Assembly (NCBI GenBank): GCA_004020315.1
Contig: SAQG01000037.1
Coordinates: 1 to 64,000 of the forward strand
DNA from: Mesorhizobium sp.
Lineage (GTDB): Bacteria > Pseudomonadota > Alphaproteobacteria > Rhizobiales > Rhizobiaceae
Reading direction: 5' to 3'
DNA length: 64,000 bases
Position numbers and translations under genes: made by a program. The notes beneath the pieces are model-generated. The model searched no databases. It had not been told where the DNA came from and was given only the letters and a program-made list of their open reading frames with translations. Within the stretch, counting starts at the first letter, position 1; each line of letters begins with the position of its first letter. This document shows, one piece after another, positions 58,401-64,000 of this stretch.

Positions 58401-59227
58401 CGGCCGGCGGCACGCAAGTGGCGGCCGGAAATGCCGACATCGCCGCCGCGCCGACGCCCAAGTCCGAGGATCGTATCGCCCAGGTTCTGCAAGAGGCGGA
58501 CCAGGGCATCGACCCCGATGTCGTCGCCGTTGCGCCGCGCAAGGTGAGAACCATGGTGGTCAAGCCGGATGGTTCACTGGTTGCGCGTGAGGATCCGACG
58601 CCTGCGGCATCGCAGGTGGCTGCCGTTGAGCCTGTCGATCCGGCGCCGCAGCATGTGGCCCCGGCGGGCCAGGCCGACGTCGCGGCGCAGACCGGTACGG
58701 TACCGCCTGTTGCCGATCAGGCAAGTGGCGACCTGTTAGGCGGCGACCCGGTGGGCGGCGACCAGGCCGAAACCGCCAAGCTGGAAGCAGCCAAGCCGGA
58801 TTTAGTCAATCCGGCAGCCGCGCCCGAGGTTGAGGCTGAGGCCCAAACCACACAGCCTGCCAATACGCCGGCCACGGTCCCGGTGGCGCCGCAGCGTCCG
58901 TCCGACCAGCCGGTCGACGTCGTCGGCGAGGTCAAGCCCGACCAGGTGGCGTCCATCAGTCCGGCGGCGGCCTCGACCGGCGGTGGCTCGTGGTCGATGC
59001 AGATCGCCTCGCAGCCGACTGTCGAAAGCGCCCAATCGACTTATCAGGATCTGCAGCGCCGCTACGGCAGCGTGCTATCCGGCCACACCGCCAACATCGT
59101 CAAGGCCGAGATCGCCGGCAAGGGAACGTTCTATCGTGTCCGCGTCCCGGCGAAGTCGCGCAACGACGCGATCAACCTGTGCACCAATTATAAGGCTGCC
59201 GGCGGCAACTGTTTCGTGTCGCGGTAA
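55460..59227 (+). CDS. SPOR domain protein with long acidic repetitive N-region
   Basis: Acidic repeats, single TM (GLLVAAVVGAVALAGGLGAFALSFGG), C-terminal SPOR domain GGSWSMQIASQPTVESAQSTYQDLQRRYGSVLSGH...GTFYRVRVPAKSRNDAINLCTNYKAAGGNCFV. Confidence 0.92.
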   Translation: MADRTQLRAADIADDDPFAELTRIMGFDPRQPVKPQGQPKAAPASQQADEGDFDIDLEKELMGEFGADDNDRATEVREPAFEAAATDAVDDELAASLEQDLLLDDDAADDTAHAVAADNVRSGIAEASTPAVEAAFDDDFEDALASSLEDVSPFEDDLPVNDRLGNDELAASLEQDFRLDDDTADETAYAVAADEARSGVAEGSAPAVEAAFDDDFDDALASSLEDVSPFEDDLSVNGELGDDGLAASLEQDFRLDDDATDEAEQITAADISAPAAEPAFDDEFDNAVASSLEDELMLDEHVPVEQAAEAEAADISAPAAGPAFDDEFDNAVASSLEDELMLDEHEPMEQAAAEAPAAPVRAVSDESNEDFAGHDTMADVDMDFDVRTAEPVEIDEPEIDEPEAVAAKHEPSAATPEDAFDDDFDLSFDDALAEAAEEPVMQASGVAAQPTVPAAVAQPTAPTPVAEERSLEDELNALLGTMSTRAAPVAASAANEPAMVQQPVAAAGKAVDKPVDPIDELDWSLDEQDLSESPNDDAVQAADADLDTVLLDGLEGQDFGAEDAAGPADVDFDDDALHTAFAKDIGLDHGDGDDVAAAAPQQDPDDSLSWMAASSAAPAPARSWSRVTPVAQSQPAFAAQPTASARTTEVASVKTTEATPPMAAAPSYQDEPAEDDATNAASAPAQSDQPSAYDEMPDVETVDVPERVVALADDLDIPELDFHEDEPAAPAYDDLDAEFASLLTEMNAVDVAAAPARSAAYDDESYNSGFQPGAGFQPGYEPDRVETRTYAARPAETPVGASYADAASGFDLGDLPSGRPVSQPDDFGLDELDYDPELDEAMSVPGLAEQEPARPRSRGLLVAAVVGAVALAGGLGAFALSFGGNGGIDAPVIVKADNAPIKVRPENPGGTVVPNQDNKVYDAVAKGGARPAEPVQEKLVTNNEEPVDVAAKEPPQNRVVDLSPDDIDTAEAADAAGDTQAAGGTQVAAGNADIAAAPTPKSEDRIAQVLQEADQGIDPDVVAVAPRKVRTMVVKPDGSLVAREDPTPAASQVAAVEPVDPAPQHVAPAGQADVAAQTGTVPPVADQASGDLLGGDPVGGDQAETAKLEAAKPDLVNPAAAPEVEAEAQTTQPANTPATVPVAPQRPSDQPVDVVGEVKPDQVASISPAAASTGGGSWSMQIASQPTVESAQSTYQDLQRRYGSVLSGHTANIVKAEIAGKGTFYRVRVPAKSRNDAINLCTNYKAAGGNCFVSR

Positions 59228-59250
59228 CCGTTTCGCCCTTGGGCGGAAAG

Positions 59251-59282
59251 AACCGGCGCGGTCACCAGACCGCGCCGGTTTT
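59251..59282 (+). terminator. Intrinsic terminator
   Basis: aaccggcgcggtcaccagaccgcgccggtttt. Confidence 0.85.
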
Positions 59283-59381
59283 CTATGTGGAAGGGAGTTC
59301 TTTGTGTGGAAGGGATTCTGACTCGACCGCATGTCGTTGACGCGATTCCCTTTGTCCGCGTGAAGCTCTAAACTCCTGCCC

Positions 59382-60401
59382 ATGACCGAATCAAAATCCA
59401 TGATCCTTGGCTGCGCCGGGAAATCGCTCACACGCGACGAAATCAATTTTTATCGCAACGAACGCCCGTGGGGTTTCATCCTGTTTGCGCGCAACATCAG
59501 CGAGACCGAGCAGATCCGCGATCTGGTCGCTGCGATGCGCGACTGTGTCGAGCGCCCGGACGCCCCGGTGTTCATCGACCAGGAAGGCGGCCGGGTGCAG
59601 CGCCTGCGGCCGCCGTTGGCGCCGAATTATCCGGCCGGTGGCGCGCTCGGCGCCTTGTGGCGCAACGACCACGATGCCGGCACCCGCGCCGCCTGGCTGA
59701 TGGCTCGGCTGCATGCGTTCGACCTGCTGCGCTACGGAATCACGGCTGATTGCCTGCCGGTGCTCGATGTGCCGATCGAGGGCGCCAGCGATGTAATCGG
59801 CGCGCGCGCCTATGGCAAGGAGCCTCGTGCCGTCATCGAACTCGGCCGCGCCGCGGCGGAGGGCCTGATGTCGGGAGGCGTGCTGCCGGTGATGAAGCAT
59901 ATTCCCGGGCATGGACGGGCCTTTGCCGACACGCATTTCGAACTGCCGACCGTCGATGCCTCGATAAGCGACTTGCAGCGGCATGATTTCGCTCCGTTCA
60001 GAGAGCTAAATCATTTGCCAATGGCGATGACGGCGCATGTCGTCTACAGCGCGATCGACCCGAAGAACCCGGCCACGACGTCCGGCAAGGTCATCGACGA
60101 GATCATCCGCGGCGAAATCGGCTTCGACGGGCTGCTGATGAGCGACGACACCTCGATGAAGGCACTTTCTGGGGATTTCCCGACAAAGGCGGCCGCGATC
60201 CTTGCGGCGGGCTGCGATCTGGTCCTTCACTGCAACGGCGTTTTCGAGGAGATGGCCGGCATTGCGTCGCGCACAACGGGGCTTGAAGGCACGTCGCTGC
60301 AACGCGCGCAACGGGCACTGACCTATATCAAGAACCGCGATCGGGCTGATGAAGCCGAGATACGCGCCGAATTCGCCACCTATTTCGATGCGGTGGCCTA
60401 G
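59382..60401 (+). CDS. nagZ: Beta-N-acetylhexosaminidase (GH3)
   Basis: VFIDQEGGRVQRLRPP, VMKHIPGHGRAFADTHFELPTVD, GFDGLLMSDDTSMKAL. Confidence 0.95.
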   Translation: MTESKSMILGCAGKSLTRDEINFYRNERPWGFILFARNISETEQIRDLVAAMRDCVERPDAPVFIDQEGGRVQRLRPPLAPNYPAGGALGALWRNDHDAGTRAAWLMARLHAFDLLRYGITADCLPVLDVPIEGASDVIGARAYGKEPRAVIELGRAAAEGLMSGGVLPVMKHIPGHGRAFADTHFELPTVDASISDLQRHDFAPFRELNHLPMAMTAHVVYSAIDPKNPATTSGKVIDEIIRGEIGFDGLLMSDDTSMKALSGDFPTKAAAILAAGCDLVLHCNGVFEEMAGIASRTTGLEGTSLQRAQRALTYIKNRDRADEAEIRAEFATYFDAVA

Positions 60402-60464
60402 ACCATGAACCGAAGGTCACCGTAGCAAAAAGCGGGAGCCGATTTTTCGGAACAGATCATGGTC
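60401..60464. repeat. Intergenic palindromic element with GACCATGA...TCATGGTC ends
   Basis: Shares AAAATCGGCTYCCGCTTTT core with 45826-45875; overlaps last base of nagZ stop. Confidence 0.6.
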
Positions 60465-60495
60465 AAACAAGAAGATAGAAGGAAAGCGACAGGAA

Positions 60496-61338
60496 GTGGC
60501 GGAAACATTGGACAGTAAGGCCGGCAAGGCCGCACCGATGGACCGTCTGTGGGCCGAGAACGACGATTCGCGGCTGACCGGCGATCCCGCGCTGGTCGTC
60601 GATGTCGACGGTTTCGAGGGCCCGCTCGATCTCCTGCTGCATCTTGCCCGCAACCAGAAGGTCGATCTGTCGCGCATCTCGATCCTGGCGCTGGCTGAGC
60701 AATATCTGGCCTTCGTCGAGAAGGTGAGGGCGCTCAGGCTGGAGCTTGCCGCCGACTATCTGGTGATGGCGGCGTGGCTGGCGTTTCTCAAGTCGAAGCT
60801 TTTGATCCCCAAGCAACCCGGCGACGACGGCGAAAGCGGCGAGGAACTGGCGGCGGTGCTGCAATTCCGGTTGAAGCGGCTGGAAGCCATGCGCGACGCA
60901 GCGGCACGCCTGGTCAACCGCAACCGGCTCGGACGCGACGTGTTCGCCCGCGGCATGCCGGAAATGGTCATCGTCGAGAAACGCAACGCCTATTCGGCCT
61001 CGCTCTACGATCTGCTGACCGCCTATGCGGCGCAACGCCAGAAGCAGGCGATCACCAATGTGACGATCGCCAGGCGCGGTGTGTGGTCGCTCAAGGATGC
61101 GCGCGACATCCTGAACAGACTGATCGGCTCGTTTCGCGACTGGACGGCGCTGGACAGTTTCCTGGTCGAATATCTGACCGGCCCGGACGAGCGGCGTACC
61201 GCGATTGCCAGTTCGTTTGCGGCCACGCTGGAACTGGTGCGCGAAGGCAAAATGGAAATGCGGCAGGACGAGGTGTTCGCGCCGCTCTATCTGCGCGGCC
61301 GTGCGCAAGGCATCAGGGCAGTCGAGGTGGCATCATGA
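60496..61338 (+). CDS. scpA: Segregation and condensation protein A
   Basis: VDVDGFEGPLDLLLHLARNQKVDLSRISILALAEQYLAFVE..LAADYLVMAAWLAFLKSKLL. Confidence 0.95.
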   Translation: MAETLDSKAGKAAPMDRLWAENDDSRLTGDPALVVDVDGFEGPLDLLLHLARNQKVDLSRISILALAEQYLAFVEKVRALRLELAADYLVMAAWLAFLKSKLLIPKQPGDDGESGEELAAVLQFRLKRLEAMRDAAARLVNRNRLGRDVFARGMPEMVIVEKRNAYSASLYDLLTAYAAQRQKQAITNVTIARRGVWSLKDARDILNRLIGSFRDWTALDSFLVEYLTGPDERRTAIASSFAATLELVREGKMEMRQDEVFAPLYLRGRAQGIRAVEVAS

Positions 61339-62114
61339 GTGAGCGCGCCAACGCTTCGGTCATTCCGTTCAAGGTCGATGACGAGACCGAAGAGGGCGTG
61401 CTCGCCGGGCTACCGGCAGAAGATCAAGCCCAGAACTTGTCCCAGAATCCTGGCGAGCGACTGCACATGGCGGAAGCCGTGCGCATGGCCGAGGCGATCG
61501 TTTTCGCCAGCGCCGAGCCGGTCAGTGAAAAGCAGCTTACCGCGCGCCTGCCCGACGGCATCAACATTGCCGCGGCGATGGCCGAACTGCAGCAGATTTA
61601 TGCGCGGCGCGGCGTCAATCTGGTGCGCGTTGGCGATGCCTGGGCGTTCCGCACCGCCGGCGATCTCGCTTTCCTGATGAGCCGCGACACGGTGCAGCAG
61701 AAGAAGCTTTCCCGTGCGGCGCTCGAAGTGCTGGCGATCATCGCCTATCACCAGCCGGTGACGCGCGCCGAGATCGAGGATATCAGAGGTGTCGAGACCT
61801 CGAAGGGCACGCTGGACACGCTGATGGAGACCGAATGGGTGAAGATGCGCGGCCGGCGCCGCACGCCCGGCCGTCCGGTCACCTACGGCACTACCGACAT
61901 CTTCCTCGACCATTTCGCGTTGGAGGAGATCCGCGATCTCCCCGGCATGGAGGAATTGAAGGGTGCCGGGCTGCTTTCGGGCCGCATGCCGTCGAATTTT
62001 TCCATTCCGCTGCCGCCTGCCGACCCGGATGCGCTAACCGACGACGAGGATCCGCTGACCGACATCGACCTCGAGGAACTCGGCCTGTTGACGCCGCGCG
62101 TCGAGGAAGATTGA
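61335..62114 (+). CDS. scpB: Segregation and condensation protein B
   Basis: MAEAIVFASAEPVSEKQL...LSRAALEVLAIIAYHQPVTRAEIEDIRGVETSKGTLDTLMETEWVKMRGRRRTPGRPVTYGTTDIFLDHF. Confidence 0.95.
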   Translation: MSERANASVIPFKVDDETEEGVLAGLPAEDQAQNLSQNPGERLHMAEAVRMAEAIVFASAEPVSEKQLTARLPDGINIAAAMAELQQIYARRGVNLVRVGDAWAFRTAGDLAFLMSRDTVQQKKLSRAALEVLAIIAYHQPVTRAEIEDIRGVETSKGTLDTLMETEWVKMRGRRRTPGRPVTYGTTDIFLDHFALEEIRDLPGMEELKGAGLLSGRMPSNFSIPLPPADPDALTDDEDPLTDIDLEELGLLTPRVEED

Positions 62115-62291
62115 CCGCAAACGACGTGCCGAAGCCGTTGTTTTTTGCGGCTGCGCCGATTGGTAGCGGGCTATGGCGCCGAAAGTGCGTGACTTCGGCC
62201 ACTCATTTATAAACTCTGTCGCGGTTGTGTTTGAATCCCGACGCGAAAGCGCATAGATCATCGTCAGAGAAAACTTTCGAGAGAGATTGTT

Positions 62292-62513
62292 ATGGGTTCA
62301 TTTTCGATTTGGCACTGGCTGATCGTGCTGGTGATCGTGTTGCTGGTGTTCGGCCGCGGCAAGATTCCCGAGCTGATGGGTGACATGGCCAAGGGTATCA
62401 AGAGCTTCAAGAAGGGCATGGCCGACGACGAGGTTGCCGAGGACAAGCGCACCGTCGAACACCGTGCCGACGAAACCGTTTCGGCAGTGAAGGAAAAGGC
62501 CAGCAAGAGCTGA
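62292..62513 (+). CDS. tatA: Sec-independent translocase TatA
   Basis: [43 protein letters not shown]. Confidence 0.97.
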   Translation: MGSFSIWHWLIVLVIVLLVFGRGKIPELMGDMAKGIKSFKKGMADDEVAEDKRTVEHRADETVSAVKEKASKS

Positions 62514-62542
62514 GCCCAAAACTTTAGTCGGAACGCATCGCC

Positions 62543-63229
62543 ATGTTCGACATCGGCTGGACCGAGATGCTGGTGATCGCGATCGTCATGATCGTGGTCG
62601 TCGGGCCTAAGGATTTGCCCAAGATGCTGCGCACCTTCGGCCGCACGACGGCGAAGATGCGCGGCATGGCGGCCGACTTCCAGAAACAGTTCAACGATGC
62701 GCTGAAGGAGGCCGAGCTTGACGACGTCAAGAAGTCGGTCGATTCACTCAGAAGCCTCAACCCGGCCGCCGAGATCAGGAAACAGCTCAACCCGTTCGAG
62801 CAGGCGGCAGCCGATGTCCGTTCAGGCGTCGACGCGGTGATGAAGCCGAAGCCGGCCGCAGACCCGGTCGCGCCGGCGACGCCGCAGGATCCCGAGCTGA
62901 AGAATGGCGCGACGGTGCTGCCGGGCGTCAAAGCTCCTGAAGCGGCACCGGCGGCGCCGACCTTTCCGGCGATGACCGATGAGTCGGTGGTGACACCGCC
63001 GGCCGCGACGGCGACGCCGGCTGCACCGCAAAGGGCCGAGGCAGCGAAGAAGAAGGCTGCGCCAGCGAAAGCGATGCCGGCGCCTAAGGCCGCAGCCAAG
63101 CCAGCGGCAGCAGCGGCAAAACCTGCCGCGACAAAGACCGCAGCTAAAAAAGCCGAGCCGAAGCCTGCACCGGCAGCGGTGAAGAAGCCGGCTGCAGCCG
63201 CCAAAAAGACGGCGGGAGCCGCCAAGTGA
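62543..63229 (+). CDS. tatB: Sec-independent translocase TatB
   Basis: MFDIGWTEMLVIAIVMIVVVGPKDLPKMLRTFGRTTAKMRGMAADFQKQF; Ala/Lys/Pro-rich C-terminal tail. Confidence 0.95.
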   Translation: MFDIGWTEMLVIAIVMIVVVGPKDLPKMLRTFGRTTAKMRGMAADFQKQFNDALKEAELDDVKKSVDSLRSLNPAAEIRKQLNPFEQAAADVRSGVDAVMKPKPAADPVAPATPQDPELKNGATVLPGVKAPEAAPAAPTFPAMTDESVVTPPAATATPAAPQRAEAAKKKAAPAKAMPAPKAAAKPAAAAAKPAATKTAAKKAEPKPAPAAVKKPAAAAKKTAGAAK

Positions 63230-64000
63230 GCATTTCGGAAAAGGACGAGATCGATAAATCGGCGGCTCCGCTGATGGAGCATCTGATCGAGTTGCGCCGG
63301 CGGCTGATGTGGTCAATCGGCGGGTTCTTCGTCGCCTTCCTGTTCTGCTTCTTCTTCGCCAAGCAACTGTTCAACCTGTTGGTGATCCCGTTCAAATGGG
63401 CGACCCAATGGGCAGGGCTCGACCCGCACAAGGTCGAGCTGATTTACACGGCGCCGCAGGAATTTTTCTTCACCCAGGTCAAGCTGGCGATGTTCGGTGG
63501 CATGGTTATCGCCTTTCCGCTGATCGCCACGCAGATCTACAAATTCATCGCGCCCGGCCTCTACAAGAACGAACGCAACGCTTTCCTGCCGTTCCTGATC
63601 GCTTCGCCGATCCTGTTCCTGATGGGCGCGTCGCTGGTCTATTTCTTCTTCACGCCGATGGTGATGTGGTTCTTCCTCGCCATGCAGCAGGCCGGCACCG
63701 ACGACCAGGTGCAGATTTCGCTGCTGCCGAAAGTGTCGGAATATCTCAGCTTGATCATGACGCTGATCTTCTCCTTCGGCCTGGTGTTCCAGTTGCCGGT
63801 GGTGACCAGCCTGATGACGCGGGTGGGCATGCTGTCGTCCGAGGCGCTGGTTGAAAAGCGCAAATGGGCGATCGTCATCGCCTTCGTTGTGGCGGCTGTG
63901 CTGACACCGCCCGATCCGATAAGCCAGATCGGCCTGGCCGTTCCGACGATCCTTCTCTACGAGGTCTCGATCTGGTCGGCCCGGCTGATCGAGCGCAGCA
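63226..64000 (+). CDS. tatC: Sec-independent translocase TatC (3' end outside window)
   Basis: GTG start overlapping tatB stop: (V/M)SISEKDEIDKSAAPLMEHLIELRRRLMWSIGGFFVAFLFCFFFAKQLF...; missing from ORF track because of start codon/window edge. Confidence 0.95.
   Translation, partial: MSISEKDEIDKSAAPLMEHLIELRRRLMWSIGGFFVAFLFCFFFAKQLFNLLVIPFKWATQWAGLDPHKVELIYTAPQEFFFTQVKLAMFGGMVIAFPLIATQIYKFIAPGLYKNERNAFLPFLIASPILFLMGASLVYFFFTPMVMWFFLAMQQAGTDDQVQISLLPKVSEYLSLIMTLIFSFGLVFQLPVVTSLMTRVGMLSSEALVEKRKWAIVIAFVVAAVLTPPDPISQIGLAVPTILLYEVSIWSARLIERS

Noticed and set aside
56159-58492. 777-aa minus-strand ORF (and 56023-56955 minus) opposite the SPOR gene
   Set aside because: Shadow ORF caused by GC-rich acidic repeat codons; no recognisable domain, while the plus frame encodes TM + SPOR domain.

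Overview
Alphaproteobacterial (rhizobial, most likely Mesorhizobium-like) chromosomal window in three blocks. (1) ~1-25 kb: exopolysaccharide/surface-polysaccharide locus. It has GH16 with an RTX-type C-terminus, a UDP-xylose-synthase-like SDR, GT2 and GT4 glycosyltransferases, GH5, a GINT1-like protein, a GT-C-like membrane protein, a Wzx flippase, a CelD-like acetyltransferase, a Wza/ExoF-type export protein, two LuxR-type regulators and one Crp-type regulator. Several gene fragments are scattered among them (truncated GT2, two FAD-oxidoreductase fragments, acyltransferase-3, NAD-epimerase, IS21 istB). (2) 25,576-38,182: a ~12.6-kb integrative element in tRNA-Asn(GTT), bounded by a perfect 48-bp direct repeat. 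It carries a tyrosine integrase, AlpA-like HTH, RepA-like ATPase followed by a cluster of GGGAC/GTCCC motifs, an internal att-like segment, a compact operon with a phage tail-fibre-like protein, a Tat-signal-like protein and a protein with proteasome-type Ntn-hydrolase motifs. (3) ~38-64 kb: conserved housekeeping region (tRNA-Cys, pcm-like, tolC, popZ/DUF2497, valS, fadL-like, ilvD, exoR, xthA, erpA, dgt, argS, SPOR protein, nagZ, scpA, scpB, tatA, tatB, tatC). All calls come from reading the sequence and supplied ORFs; no database search was run. The best candidate for something new is the tRNA-Asn island, in particular its apparently composite structure and the stand-alone proteasome-like hydrolase.
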